Notes: generated by a model not told the origin, from the letters alone. A stretch of DNA of 47,909 bases from Methanoculleus sp. UBA208 (GCF_002498065.1 NZ_DAFZ01000095.1:22454-70362), one strand, 5' to 3'; positions 39,169 through 47,909 are shown, counted from the first letter of the stretch. Made by a program: numbers and translations.

Positions 39169-40767
39169 TTAAAATGCGTTGTCGAGCCCGTCGTCTATCG
39201 GCCTCGCTCTAGGCCTTCCGTTGAGGTCCCGGACGTAGTCCTCGAAGAGATGGATCCTGGTACTCACCGGGAACGGGATCCCGATGGTGCTGATGACTGC
39301 TTCTCCCGCCTCAAGCGTCTGAATCTCGGTGTCCAGACGTGAGAGATCCTGTTTTGCGCTGCTTGCGATAATGTCGCGGTCGCCCCGGTCGGAGAGTCCC
39401 ATCACCACGAAGGTGTTCAGTTGGGCAAGGACGCGCGCATCGATGTTCTTCGGTTGCTGGGTGACCACGCAGAGCCCCACGCCGAACTTCCGCCCTTCCA
39501 TCGCCGCCTCCCGGAAGGTTCTGGTGCTCCCGAGCCCTGAGCCCAGCACCCGCTGTGCCTCCTCGATGGTGATCAACACCTGTCTGGGCTCCTCCCCGCC
39601 CCCGGCCTCCTCGCCCTGGTGGCTGCGCATGATCCTGCGCGTTATGATCGAGAGGACGAAGAGTTCGCTCTGCTCGCTCATCCCCGGGATATCGATCAGG
39701 ACGACCTTGTTCTCGTGGAGCGCTTTCAGGATGTCGGGGATCGAGGAGCCCTGCCTCCGGAAGAAGCCCCGGTTCCGGTTCATCATGCCCGTGATGCGCC
39801 GCTGCATCACCGAGAGCGTGCTTGGCGAGAAGTTCTTTAAGTCCCGGGCAATCCGGGGGTGCCGGCCGCTGTAGGTCTCGGCATCGAAGGTCGCGAAGTC
39901 GGTGTTCTGGAAGAAGTCGATCACGTCGGAACCGGGCGTGCTCTCGAGCATCTCCACGACCTCGCGTTGGGGCTGGGAGTGCTCATAGAGGAGGAGGAGA
40001 TCAGGTGTCCTGAAATCGTCATAATCCAGGTAGAGATCGTCTAAGAGGTATTTTCGCTTGAACGGCTCCGGCCGGGTGGAGAAGACCGCGAGCCCGTCCC
40101 GGCCTGCCTGGTAGTGCAGGAGTCCCTGGGTGGCCTCTCCGCTTGAGGACCGCCCTCCCGCCACGTACTCGCCGTGCGGGTCCACGATGAGGAGCCCGAA
40201 CGCCCTGGCCTGCATGCAGGAGGCACAGAAGACCTTCATGAAGTTGCTCTTCCCCATGCCGGTCGTTGCAAAGACGCCCATGTGCTGGCGCATCACCTGC
40301 GCGTGGAGCGCCACCCTGACGTCCTTCAAGACGCCCTGGCCGGTCTTCATCACGCCGACCTCGATCTCGCCCATCACCTGCGCGAGGAACGCGAAATCGC
40401 GCGACTCCGGGCGCTCGACGCGGGAGAACTTCGCGGGGAGCGTCCGGGGTTTGCGGAAGGTGCCGTCTTCCCCTACGTACCCGAGCGGCGTTGCCTCGAC
40501 GAGGATGAAGACATTCTCCCCGATCCCGTAGAAGTGCTCGGTATGGGGGCGCGTGTCCCACTTCGGGTCGGAGAAGTTGCAGTCGTGGAGGAGGTCGTTC
40601 ACCTTCGCAAAGAACGTCAGCCCTTTGACACTGTCCGTGATCTTCAGCACGTCCCCGAGATAGAGTTCCGCATCGTGGGGGACGGCAAACCGGTAACCGA
40701 GCACCCGGTCACCGATCAGCCGGTATTTCGAGGCGTCGTCGCCGTCAATATCGGTCAAACTCGTCAT
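39169..40767 (-). CDS. herA: HerA bipolar DNA helicase/translocase
   Basis: Hexameric ATPase that, with NurA, Mre11 and Rad50, resects DNA double-strand ends to make 3' tails for RadA. From ATG 40767 (GGTGA five bases upstream) the protein has 532 residues. The N-terminal HAS-barrel (KYRLIGDRVLGYRF, then GYVGEDGTF) is followed by Walker A ATTGMGKSN, DPHGEYV, Walker B-like VLITIEEAQRVLG, and the sensor GVGLCVVTQQPKNID. The start lies 23 bases inside nurA. It is last in the minus-strand operon mre11-rad50-nurA-herA. Confidence 0.93.
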   Translation of the reverse strand: MTSLTDIDGDDASKYRLIGDRVLGYRFAVPHDAELYLGDVLKITDSVKGLTFFAKVNDLLHDCNFSDPKWDTRPHTEHFYGIGENVFILVEATPLGYVGEDGTFRKPRTLPAKFSRVERPESRDFAFLAQVMGEIEVGVMKTGQGVLKDVRVALHAQVMRQHMGVFATTGMGKSNFMKVFCASCMQARAFGLLIVDPHGEYVAGGRSSSGEATQGLLHYQAGRDGLAVFSTRPEPFKRKYLLDDLYLDYDDFRTPDLLLLYEHSQPQREVVEMLESTPGSDVIDFFQNTDFATFDAETYSGRHPRIARDLKNFSPSTLSVMQRRITGMMNRNRGFFRRQGSSIPDILKALHENKVVLIDIPGMSEQSELFVLSIITRRIMRSHQGEEAGGGEEPRQVLITIEEAQRVLGSGLGSTRTFREAAMEGRKFGVGLCVVTQQPKNIDARVLAQLNTFVVMGLSDRGDRDIIASSAKQDLSRLDTEIQTLEAGEAVISTIGIPFPVSTRIHLFEDYVRDLNGRPRARPIDDGLDNAF

Positions 40768-41785
40768 GATAGTCACCAAAGATGCCGGTGTAGTCGACAA
40801 GGCTCATGCCGAGCCGGTCCATGTCCCGGATGATGTCCTGGCGGACCTGCTCGACCGCATCCTTCCCGATCTTGGTGGTGAGGTGGGCGTCCAGGAGCGG
40901 GTACGGGTAGCCTGCCACCCTCCCGTCGTCGGCGTAGGCCGCGAGCGCCGAGAAGACCCGTTCGACCATCTCCGGGCTGTAGAATGTCGGGATCTCGACC
41001 TTGAACGCCCGCTCTGCCCGCGGGTGCAGCCGGGCGACGTACTGCTCGCCCCGCTGCTTCCAGGTGCGTGTCTCCCGCCGGTCGATCAGGCCGTCGGCGG
41101 CGGAGACGCAGAGGTACCAGGGTCCGGGGACGCCGAGGTCGCGTGCAAGCCCTTCCGCCGCCGGGACGATCGGGTATCCCCCGCCCCAGGTGAGCGACGT
41201 CCGTTTCGTCACCGCGGCGATCAGCACCCCCCGGAGGTTGCAGAGGTTCAGGAGTTTCTCGACGACCTCGTCGTGGCTTGCGTGGCGGACCTGGAGCGTG
41301 CCGTCCAGGACGATGAGGTCGCCGGCATCGAGCTCCGCGGCCATCTCCGTCGCCGCCCAGAACTCAAGGGTATCCCGTATGACGGCGGTGTTCCGGACCG
41401 GGTCGTCGTGGTCGAGGTGCACCTTCGGGGTGCAGTGGAAGCAGTCGTGATAGATCTCGTCGAAGTCCTCGTTCCCCGTTCCCGGGTTGACCGTGACGAT
41501 GTGGAGAGGCGTCGTCCGGTGGTGGAGGCGCGAACCGTCCGCATACGAGCTGACCGATGCCCGGACGCCGGCAACGGCAAAACTGCCTGCATCGAGGATG
41601 ACGGTGTTGCTCCCGTCCACCGCGCAGACTGCCCCGTCGAACCTGGGTCGGCAACGGCGGTAGGATGATGTATTAAACTCGCCGGCGGCCGCGAACCGCC
41701 CGGCAAGGTCCGGCGGGGCGTACTCGCGGATTCGGCCTGTGATCCGCCGGATCGCGTCCCGGTAAACGGTATTCGGATCGGTCAT
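40745..41785 (-). CDS. nurA: NurA 5'-3' nuclease
   Basis: Mn-dependent nuclease that docks on HerA to cut the 5' strand during end resection. It has 346 residues. The RNase H-like core shows AVDGSNTVI (first catalytic Asp, family motif DGS), IVLDGTLQVRH (second Asp) and the C-terminal DAHLTTKIGKDAVEQV segment. The start overlaps the rad50 stop by four bases, and the end overlaps herA by 23. Length agrees with archaeal NurA. Confidence 0.9.
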   Translation of the reverse strand: MTDPNTVYRDAIRRITGRIREYAPPDLAGRFAAAGEFNTSSYRRCRPRFDGAVCAVDGSNTVILDAGSFAVAGVRASVSSYADGSRLHHRTTPLHIVTVNPGTGNEDFDEIYHDCFHCTPKVHLDHDDPVRNTAVIRDTLEFWAATEMAAELDAGDLIVLDGTLQVRHASHDEVVEKLLNLCNLRGVLIAAVTKRTSLTWGGGYPIVPAAEGLARDLGVPGPWYLCVSAADGLIDRRETRTWKQRGEQYVARLHPRAERAFKVEIPTFYSPEMVERVFSALAAYADDGRVAGYPYPLLDAHLTTKIGKDAVEQVRQDIIRDMDRLGMSLVDYTGIFGDYHDEFDRY

Positions 41786-44700
41786 TCGAACTCCCTGACC
41801 CTGCTTGCCTGGTCTGTGCCCATCTCGACCATCAGCGTCGTCGAGAACTCGTCCTGAACCTCGGTTATGTGGGATATCAGGAGGATCTGGGGGAAGTGGG
41901 CCTCCTGGGTCCGGAGCGCCCGGAGAAGGTTATTCCGCCGCCCCTCATCCTGGCTCCCGAAGATCTCGTCGAAGATCAGGAACGTGGAGTCATGCACCTC
42001 GTTCACCTCGGCGAGGAACCGCGAGAGCGCCACCCGGAGAGCGATGGCGATATCGTCCTGTTCGCCGCCGCTGAACCGGTCGGCCGGGTAGTCGTCCCCC
42101 ATGTCGTGGACGAGGACGGTAAAGTCGTCGTCCAGCATCACCGTGCCGTAGCGCCCGTCGGTGATCTCCGCAAGCACCCTCCCCGCCTCCTCCTCGATCC
42201 GGTCCCTGACCACCTGAAGGAGGTAATCGGCATACTCTTTGATCAGCGACCGGGTCAGTTTCAGCCGCCCGATCTCCTCGGTGAGCGCCTCCTGATTCCT
42301 GACGAGGTCGGCCGCACGCGAGAGTCTCCCGATCTCTTTCTCGATATCCATCTTAAGGCTGTTTATCCGGAAAGCAACGGCGGATCTCTGCTCCCGCGCC
42401 GCCGCGAGGTCCCGTTCGCAGTTCGCGACCCGCCCCTCTGCCGCCGTGACCGCCTCTTCGGTAAACCCGAGTTCCTCGACGGCCTCCCCGACCCGGAGCA
42501 GTTCGGCCTCCCTGGTCGCGAGGAGGGTCCGCTTCGCCTCCAGCGCCTCGACCAGCCTCGGGACTTCTTCAAGGCGGACGCGGAGTTCGAACGCTCTCCG
42601 GTGCGCTGTTTCGGCACGCCCGCACTCCTCGCTCTGGCGTGCGAACCGGTCGGGGTCGAACGAGAGCCGGGCGAGTTCGTCCCGGATTGCCTGCAGCCTC
42701 TCCCGAAGGTCGTCGATTCGTGCGGAGATGCCCTGCAGTTCCTCTTCCAGCGCCGGCCGCCGCAGAAGCCGGGCCTGTGCTTCCGCGTAAGCCCGGTAAG
42801 ACGGCTCGAGCGCCTGCGCCTCGGCTTCCAACCGCTGCAGGGCCGCCGGGTCGAACCCGAGCCGCGATACCTTCGCTTCAAGTTCCTCTTTGCGGGTGAG
42901 GTAGTCCTCGACGTCGCCGATGAGCCGCTGACGTTCCTCCTGGAGGGAGGGGAGGCGGCTGCATTCGCCCCGGAGGGTATCGGCCGCCGCCCGTTTCTCG
43001 GAGAGAGCACGGATCCGCTCTTTGAGCGCGGCGTGTGCCTCCGGGTCGTACTCCTCCACCCCGAGCGCCCGCATCGCCGCACGGTGCCCCTCCGCCTCGG
43101 CCCGCCACCGCTCTCCGACGCTCGCGCTCTGCTCGTACCTGGACGAATAAAGCGCGTGCTGCTCTTTTAAGCGCTGCGAGGCGGTGCGCTGCCCGTAAAG
43201 ATCCTTCAGCGCGGCGGCGAGGCTCTCGCGGTCGGCGGTCGCCCTCGCATGCTCGCCCTCTAGATCGGCGAGCGTCTTCTGCATCGCCGCGGCGGCATCT
43301 GCAAGATCGCCGACCAGTTCCTCGTAATGGTCGCCGAGGCCCTGGTGGCACGTCGGGCACGATCCCTCCGGGCCGGCGGCAAGGATCTCCGCCCGGTGTT
43401 CGGCAAGCCTTCGGATCTCCTCGCGGATCGCCTCCTGCCGCTCAGCGCACGCACTGATTCGCGAGGTCAGGTAGTCTTTTCGGCTCTCCGCGGATTTGAT
43501 CTGCTCTTCGATGGAATCCATCCCGGCAAGCTGCCGGGCAAGCCCGGCAATCTCGCTCTCGAGGGAACTCATCTCTTCAAAAGCCGCGTCGACCTCCCGC
43601 AGGCACCGCTCCTCCTGGCGGGCAAGCTCCTGGGCCCGGAGAAACACCTCTTCGCGGGCCAGAAGGGTGTCGTAACCCCCGAGTTCCTCTTCAAGCGCGC
43701 GGAGACGCCCGGCCTTCTCCTCGATCTTCTCGATCTCCGTCCGGTTCTCCCCGACACGCCGCTCGATCTGGGCGAACCGCTCGTCCATGCGCGTGAGTTC
43801 TTCGCGGAGGGCATCGTACTCCGGCTGGAGTGCTTTCATCGCAGCGATGCGATCGCGGAGGCTCTGCCACTCAGCGACGTCTCGTTCGAGACCGGCAACC
43901 GCCTTTTCGTCCTCTGCAAGCGCGGCGAGTTCCGCCTCGACCTTCGTGCGGCGCTCGCCGTACTCCCTGACCCGCTCCTCCGCAGCGTTCGCTTCGAGGC
44001 TCAGGCGGTCGGCGAGCTCCTTCTCCCGGGCCATCGCGGCCGTTTCGGCTTTCAGGGCCTCGTAGCGGTCGGCAAGGAGGGCGAGTCCTTCGAGTTCGCT
44101 CTGCAGCCGTTGACGTTCGGCTATCTCCTCCTCCGTTTCCCGGCACTCAGTGCGGAGCCGCTCGATCTCGGCTGCGAGCACTTCTTCTTCCCGTGCAAGG
44201 TGCAGGTAGCGCTCGCGCACGGAGAGTAGCCGGTCGCGCTCCGTGCGCGCACCATCGAGCCCCTCCGCGGCAGCCTTCCCTCTCCCCAGGGCCTTCTTTG
44301 CCTCCTCCTCCGCCCCGGCGAGATCCGTGCGGAGCGCCGCAAGGCGGGCGCGAACCCCTTCGGCATCCAGTTCCTGGAGCCGGCCGGAGAGCTCGCGGCA
44401 GCTCCCTTCCCGGGCATCGATGATCGACTTGAGGTGCTCCATGCTGTCCTTCTTGAGGTAATCGATGCCCAGCACCTGCATGAACCAGTCCTTCCGGGAT
44501 CCGGCACGGGTCTCGAGCAGGGCAAGGAGTTCCTTCTGCCCGGCGTAGATGGTGTTGCGGAAATCGCCCGGGCCCATGCCGACGATCCGCTGCACCTCCT
44601 GCCCCACCTTTTGGACGCTGCTTGCGAGGAGTTTCTGGTTCAGGTAGAGGTTTGCCTCGTGAAGGGTTGAGGAGGGCCGGCGTTTGAATTTGCGGATGAC

Positions 44701-44955
44701 GGCATACTCGTTGCCGCCGACCGAGAAGTCCAGGCGAACCTCGCAGACATCCTGCGGTCCCGCAAAGGAACTGACGACATAATCCCCGTCGAGCCCGGTG
44801 CCCTGCAGGCCATAGAGGGCGAAGAGGACGGCGGAGACGATGCTGCTCTTACCTGTCCCGTTGTTCCCGACGATCCCCGTGATACCGTCCTGAAACACGA
44901 TCTCCTGGTCGCGGAAGCGCTTGAAGTTGCGCATCCGGAGTTTATTCAGCAGCAC
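41782..44955 (-). CDS. rad50: Rad50 SMC-like ATPase
   Basis: ABC-type ATPase of the Mre11-Rad50 complex that tethers and processes DNA breaks. The 1057-residue product has Walker A GNNGTGKSS near residue 31, then long heptad-rich coiled coils. The zinc hook CPTCHQ near residue 532 joins two Rad50 molecules. A second coil leads to the signature FSGGEQDDIAIALR and Walker B LIFDEIFGSQDEGRR. Length is somewhat above many archaeal Rad50 proteins (about 880-900), reflecting longer coils. Overlaps of 4 bases with nurA and 14 with mre11 show tight operon packing. Confidence 0.95.
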   Translation of the reverse strand: MLLNKLRMRNFKRFRDQEIVFQDGITGIVGNNGTGKSSIVSAVLFALYGLQGTGLDGDYVVSSFAGPQDVCEVRLDFSVGGNEYAVIRKFKRRPSSTLHEANLYLNQKLLASSVQKVGQEVQRIVGMGPGDFRNTIYAGQKELLALLETRAGSRKDWFMQVLGIDYLKKDSMEHLKSIIDAREGSCRELSGRLQELDAEGVRARLAALRTDLAGAEEEAKKALGRGKAAAEGLDGARTERDRLLSVRERYLHLAREEEVLAAEIERLRTECRETEEEIAERQRLQSELEGLALLADRYEALKAETAAMAREKELADRLSLEANAAEERVREYGERRTKVEAELAALAEDEKAVAGLERDVAEWQSLRDRIAAMKALQPEYDALREELTRMDERFAQIERRVGENRTEIEKIEEKAGRLRALEEELGGYDTLLAREEVFLRAQELARQEERCLREVDAAFEEMSSLESEIAGLARQLAGMDSIEEQIKSAESRKDYLTSRISACAERQEAIREEIRRLAEHRAEILAAGPEGSCPTCHQGLGDHYEELVGDLADAAAAMQKTLADLEGEHARATADRESLAAALKDLYGQRTASQRLKEQHALYSSRYEQSASVGERWRAEAEGHRAAMRALGVEEYDPEAHAALKERIRALSEKRAAADTLRGECSRLPSLQEERQRLIGDVEDYLTRKEELEAKVSRLGFDPAALQRLEAEAQALEPSYRAYAEAQARLLRRPALEEELQGISARIDDLRERLQAIRDELARLSFDPDRFARQSEECGRAETAHRRAFELRVRLEEVPRLVEALEAKRTLLATREAELLRVGEAVEELGFTEEAVTAAEGRVANCERDLAAAREQRSAVAFRINSLKMDIEKEIGRLSRAADLVRNQEALTEEIGRLKLTRSLIKEYADYLLQVVRDRIEEEAGRVLAEITDGRYGTVMLDDDFTVLVHDMGDDYPADRFSGGEQDDIAIALRVALSRFLAEVNEVHDSTFLIFDEIFGSQDEGRRNNLLRALRTQEAHFPQILLISHITEVQDEFSTTLMVEMGTDQASRVREFE

Positions 44956-46102
44956 GCTCTCCCTCTTTATGGCGCGCGATGACCGACCGGAGAACCTCCG
45001 TCCCGCTCTTCTTCACGAACTCCTCGTCGCCGGGAGCGAGGTGCTCCTTCTCCACGAACTGTTCGAACTCGGCAACGTAGTCGAGGCCGACAAGCGAGTC
45101 CTCGTAGAAGATCCGGGACGGATCGTCGACGGCCAGCACCTGCAGCTTGAGGTCCAGCGCACGGTTCCTGATATCCTGGAGCGCCTTCTGGTCGAGCGCG
45201 CGGAGCGTATCGCGGCGTATCCCGTCGAGCGTGACCTGGCAGATCGCGTGGTGAAGCTTCTTCCCGTGGTTCTCGGCGGCATCGAGGATGCCGTCCACGA
45301 CCTCTCTGGCCGAGAGCCCGTCGCAGTTGATCCGGCCGAGGCTGAACATCGGCGTGCGCGGGAGGTCGATATGCTCGACCTCCCCGGATGCGAGGTCTAC
45401 GGCGAGGCCGCCCTTCTCCTCCGCGATCTCCCCGTAATTGCAGTGTTCGAGCGATCCGCTGTACCAGGCGTTGTCGGCGACCTGCACCTGGCCGTGGAAG
45501 TGGCCGAGCGCGATGTAGTCGAACCGGTCGGAGAGGATGGTCGCATCCAGCTCGTGCTCGGCGACGGTGTGCAGCCGTTTGTCCTTTAAGATGCTTGCAA
45601 GACCGTGAGTGACGAGCACGTTCGTGCCGCCGGAGAACTCGAGCCCCTCGAACGCCCTCCGGTAGCCTTCCGCCTCGAGCATATTCGGTATCAGGTGAAA
45701 GACCGTGTCCCCCAGTTCCACCCGCCGGTAGCGGTTGTGGTGGGCGACGTAGAGGTCGCCTGCAGCGTAGCCGCCCCGCTCGAGCACCTCGAACGGCGAC
45801 GCCGTGTACCGGGTCTTGGCCATGCTGTGGTTGCCCGCGACCACGAGCACCGGGATCCCCGCATCGTGCAGGCGGGAGAGGGCGTCGAGTGCCGTCGTGT
45901 AGGCGCGGGTCTTCGGCTTGACCTGGTGGAAGAGATCGCCCGCGTGGACGAGCGCATCGGGCCGTAAGGCGATGATCCGGTCGACGGCGGCAAGGAAATT
46001 GTCGTAGATGAGTTGTTCGCGCAGGTTCATCCCGGTCTCCGGATCAACCCGGTTAAAAGCCGATAACCCGAGATGTGTGTCTGCCAGGTGAACGATCTTC
46101 AT
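44942..46102 (-). CDS. mre11: Mre11 nuclease
   Basis: Mn-dependent exo/endonuclease of the break-repair complex. The start ATG 46102 is chosen (MKIVHLADTHLG), though TTG 46108 with GGAG five bases upstream is possible; 386 residues. Phosphoesterase motifs are in order: ADTHLG (I), HAGDLFH (II), VVAGNHS (III), VLVTHGL (IV) and ALGHFHGQ (V), which bind two metal ions. It is first in the four-gene operon. Upstream is a 130-bp region divergent with the small gene and SepCysS. Confidence 0.95.
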   Translation of the reverse strand: MKIVHLADTHLGLSAFNRVDPETGMNLREQLIYDNFLAAVDRIIALRPDALVHAGDLFHQVKPKTRAYTTALDALSRLHDAGIPVLVVAGNHSMAKTRYTASPFEVLERGGYAAGDLYVAHHNRYRRVELGDTVFHLIPNMLEAEGYRRAFEGLEFSGGTNVLVTHGLASILKDKRLHTVAEHELDATILSDRFDYIALGHFHGQVQVADNAWYSGSLEHCNYGEIAEEKGGLAVDLASGEVEHIDLPRTPMFSLGRINCDGLSAREVVDGILDAAENHGKKLHHAICQVTLDGIRRDTLRALDQKALQDIRNRALDLKLQVLAVDDPSRIFYEDSLVGLDYVAEFEQFVEKEHLAPGDEEFVKKSGTEVLRSVIARHKEGERAAE

Positions 46103-46192
46103 GCCCAATTAGTCTCCGTGTCGCTTGAGTATAAATGCCTGATCTGCGCGGTGTGAATGTATCCGGCACCGAACCGGTGTCCGGAATACGCG

Positions 46193-46205
46193 TAATCTAA
46201 TATAT
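46193..46205 (+). promoter_or_regulatory. TATA box for the small gene and SepCysS
   Basis: aatctaatatatc lies about 34 bp before GTG 46233. It is the only clear promoter for the two-gene unit ending in SepCysS. Confidence 0.55.
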
Positions 46206-46232
46206 CTCCACTGATATTTGTATGGTGATCTC

Positions 46233-46415
46233 GTGTCAAAAAGAGCCGTTGATGCAGTTTTTCAGGCACTATTCCTCCTCTCCGACGTCCGGTTCCTGCT
46301 CCGGGAGACCGCTCCCGGGCATGACCTCGACGCGGGCCAGAAGGAGCGCGCCGCAACAACCCTCGAGAAGGTGAAACGGCAGGTTGCAATCCTCGAAGAG
46401 GAGTTGGTACGGTGA
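46233..46415 (+). CDS. Small protein of unknown function upstream of SepCysS
   Basis: From GTG 46233 the product has 60 residues: KRAVDAVFQALFLLSDVRFLLRETAPG, then HDLDAGQKERAATTLEKVKRQVAILEEELV. TTG 46218 would add five residues. It appears all-helical, with two helices joined by a short loop and a heptad-like C-terminal half. The stop overlaps the SepCysS GTG. The coupling suggests it is a helper of the tRNA-dependent cysteine pathway or simply co-expressed. It is much smaller than the known bridging protein SepCysE. Not recognised. Confidence 0.6.
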   Translation: MSKRAVDAVFQALFLLSDVRFLLRETAPGHDLDAGQKERAATTLEKVKRQVAILEEELVR

Positions 46416-47590
46416 AGTGCGCGGTCGATATCGAGTCCCGCGACGTCGAGGAGATGTACATCAACATCGATCCCATCCAGGCGGGCGGGCGGCTCACCGT
46501 CGATGCCATGAAGGCGGCGATAGCGTACGGGGACGGTTACTCGGTCTGTGACAACTGCCTGAGCCCCTTCAGGCTCGACTACATCAAGAAGCCACCCATC
46601 GCGCAGTTCCACGCGGACCTCGCCGCGTGGCTGAATATGGACGCGGTGCGGGTGGTGCCGGGAGCGCGCCGGGGGTTCCAGGCGGTCGCGAGCACATACG
46701 TGGAGAAAGGTGACCCGGTCATCGTCACGGCGCTCGCCCACTACACCGAGTTCGTGGCGGTCGAGGAAGCGGGCGGAATTCCGCGTGAGATCCCGAAGGA
46801 TGCGAAGAACCATATCACCCCCGACGCCGCCGCAGAGAAGATCGAGGCGGTGATCCGGGAGTTCTCGAAGACGCCGCCCCTGCTCTTCATCGACCACGTC
46901 GACTACCAGTTCGGGAACGTCCACGACGTCGCGGGCATCATAAAGGTCGCCCACCAGTACGACATCCCGGTCCTCGTCAATGGGGCCTACTCGGTCGGGA
47001 TCATGCCCGTCGACGGCAAAGCGCTCGGTGCCGACTTCGTGGTCGGGTCGGGCCACAAGAGTATGGCGGCCCCGGCGCCATCGGGCCTCCTCGCGACGAC
47101 GAACGAGCACGCACAGCGGGTATTCAGGACGACGCAGGCGAAGGGAGACGTCACCGGCCGGACGTTCGGGATAAAAGAGGTCGAGATGATGGGCTGCACC
47201 CTGATGGGCGTCACCGTCGTTGGGATGATGGCCTCGTTCCCCCACGTCAAAGAGCGTGTGAAGCACTGGGATACCGAGGTGGCGCATTCGCAGGCGGTCA
47301 CGGACGCCCTCCTCTCCATCGAGGGGACGAAGGTGCTCTCCGACTACCCGCGGCAGCACACCCTGACCCGGATCGATACCCGCGAGTCCTTCGATAAGGT
47401 GGCAGAGCAGCACAAGAAACGCGGCTACTTCCTATCGAGCGAGTTAAAAAAGCGGGGCATCACCGGCGTCATCCCCGGCTCCACCAGGGTCTGGAAGTTC
47501 AACACCTTCGGGCTGACGGAGAAGCAGATCCGGCACGTCGGGGAGTCGTTTGTCGAGATTGCGCGGGAGAACGGGCTGAATATAGTCTGA
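46412..47590 (+). CDS. pscS: O-phospho-L-seryl-tRNA(Cys):Cys-tRNA synthase (SepCysS)
   Basis: PLP enzyme converting Sep-tRNA(Cys) to Cys-tRNA(Cys), the indirect cysteine route of methanogens. It has 392 residues from GTG 46412, overlapping the preceding gene, with GAGGAG upstream. The N terminus has YINIDPIQAGGRLT, a hallmark of the family, and CDNCLSPFRLD holds two of the redox-active cysteines. The PLP Lys is Lys216 in GSGHKSMAAPAPSG, and the third Cys is in EMMGCTLMG. The partner SepRS is not in the window. A T6 tract follows at 47608. Confidence 0.95.
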   Translation: MKCAVDIESRDVEEMYINIDPIQAGGRLTVDAMKAAIAYGDGYSVCDNCLSPFRLDYIKKPPIAQFHADLAAWLNMDAVRVVPGARRGFQAVASTYVEKGDPVIVTALAHYTEFVAVEEAGGIPREIPKDAKNHITPDAAAEKIEAVIREFSKTPPLLFIDHVDYQFGNVHDVAGIIKVAHQYDIPVLVNGAYSVGIMPVDGKALGADFVVGSGHKSMAAPAPSGLLATTNEHAQRVFRTTQAKGDVTGRTFGIKEVEMMGCTLMGVTVVGMMASFPHVKERVKHWDTEVAHSQAVTDALLSIEGTKVLSDYPRQHTLTRIDTRESFDKVAEQHKKRGYFLSSELKKRGITGVIPGSTRVWKFNTFGLTEKQIRHVGESFVEIARENGLNIV

Positions 47591-47909
47591 AGGAGACCTC
47601 GGAATTCTTTTTTGAGCGGGTGCGTGCGGGCCGGGGCGTCTATCGCAGTTATCATTCCCAGAGATTTTTTGGGGTAGCAACCAGGCTTCAAGTCTGGAAC
47701 CAAGTAAATGCCCATCAAGTTAGAGATGACGAAAATTAAGCGTCCCGGCTGTGTCACTACACCTGTTGAACAGATAAGAACGGGGGCAAAACCAGTACAC
47801 TGGACCGTGGGAGACTCGCACCTTTGGTGCTCGAACTCAGCCTGCCCTTCGGGCACGCATCGTTTATCGCCACGGGGGTGTGCGACTGTCGGGACGACAG
47901 GAGCACGAG
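47591..47909. other. Right-edge region with a possible mobile-element remnant
   Basis: After the terminator, a plus-strand frame opens at ATG 47708 just behind a stop and runs off the window edge. It has at least 67 codons, including KRPGCVTTPVEQIRTG and WCSNSACPSG. The TTPVE segment and Cys-containing tail are reminiscent of the C-terminal end of TnpB proteins, without any catalytic part. A hairpin (GCACC TTT GGTGC) at 47818-47830 is related, inverted, to one at 141-162. Treat as a tentative element remnant. Confidence 0.35.
47608..47613 (+). terminator. T6 terminator after SepCysS
   Basis: Six T residues 17 bases after the stop. Confidence 0.55.

Noticed and set aside
47425..47856. 143-codon minus-strand frame at the right edge
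   Set aside because: Half of it is antisense to SepCysS and the rest matches no protein pattern.
1..47909. CRISPR array or rRNA genes
   Set aside because: No regularly spaced direct repeats of 25-40 bases and no conserved rRNA segments were seen on reading through the window.

Overview
The window looks like chromosomal DNA of a hydrogenotrophic, formate-using methanogen, most likely Methanomicrobiales and close to Methanoculleus. This is inferred from gene content and the high GC; no search was run. Methanogen or archaeal markers include F420-dependent NADP reductase, F420-type formate dehydrogenase (fdhAB) with fdhC, the McrA-arginine methylase Mmp10, Sep-tRNA:Cys-tRNA synthase, DUF2551 and DUF2111 proteins, two-subunit pyruvate carboxylase, archease/RtcB, HerA-NurA-Rad50-Mre11, and an intron-containing tRNA with anticodon CAU. 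Many genes overlap by ATGA or GTGA, and several promoters place a TATA box about 25 bp before a leaderless start.

Layout. 0.3-3.6 kb (minus): thioredoxin-npdG and secF-secD. 4.0-6.5 kb (plus): DUF2551 protein, a small unknown gene, archease, RtcB. 6.5-14.4 kb (plus): a biotin block, with a GATase-like protein, a DUF2111 protein, BirA with a DNA-binding domain, BioY, two ECF ATPases, EcfT, then PycB (biotin carrier) and PycA. Two tandem BirA-type operators flank the apparent bioY TATA box. 14.4-16.1 kb: tRNA with intron, then an AbiEi antitoxin gene and a C-terminally truncated AbiEii toxin gene. 16.1-20.6 kb: orphan betaine/choline-type binding lipoprotein, an aldehyde:ferredoxin oxidoreductase plus SDR operon, and a TPR lipoprotein. 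20.7-25.5 kb: Dps-like ferritin, ZIP transporter, tRNA-Leu, flavodoxin-like protein, membrane PAS histidine kinase, and a frameshifted small gene.

25.7-31.4 kb: DUF71/Dph6-type ATPase with a glutaminase-like partner that lacks the nucleophilic Cys, Mmp10, UPF0248 protein, tRNA-Thr, an unknown protein apparently starting at ACG behind a palindromic operator, a solitary DNA methyltransferase, and a frameshifted permease. 31.5-39.1 kb: fdhA-fdhB, a ClC channel with CBS domains, a 960-bp gene-poor gap, fdhC and a membrane/OB-like protein. 39.2-46.1 kb (minus): mre11-rad50-nurA-herA, the archaeal end-resection operon. 46.2-47.6 kb: a 60-residue protein and SepCysS. Both window edges carry related, inverted, decayed sequences that may be remnants of one mobile element.

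The most coherent system is the biotin block: uptake (BioY-EcfAA'T), sensing and ligation (BirA), and the biotin-dependent enzyme (PycAB) are adjacent, with an operator layout suited to direct repression. No CRISPR array, rRNA or intact insertion sequence was seen.
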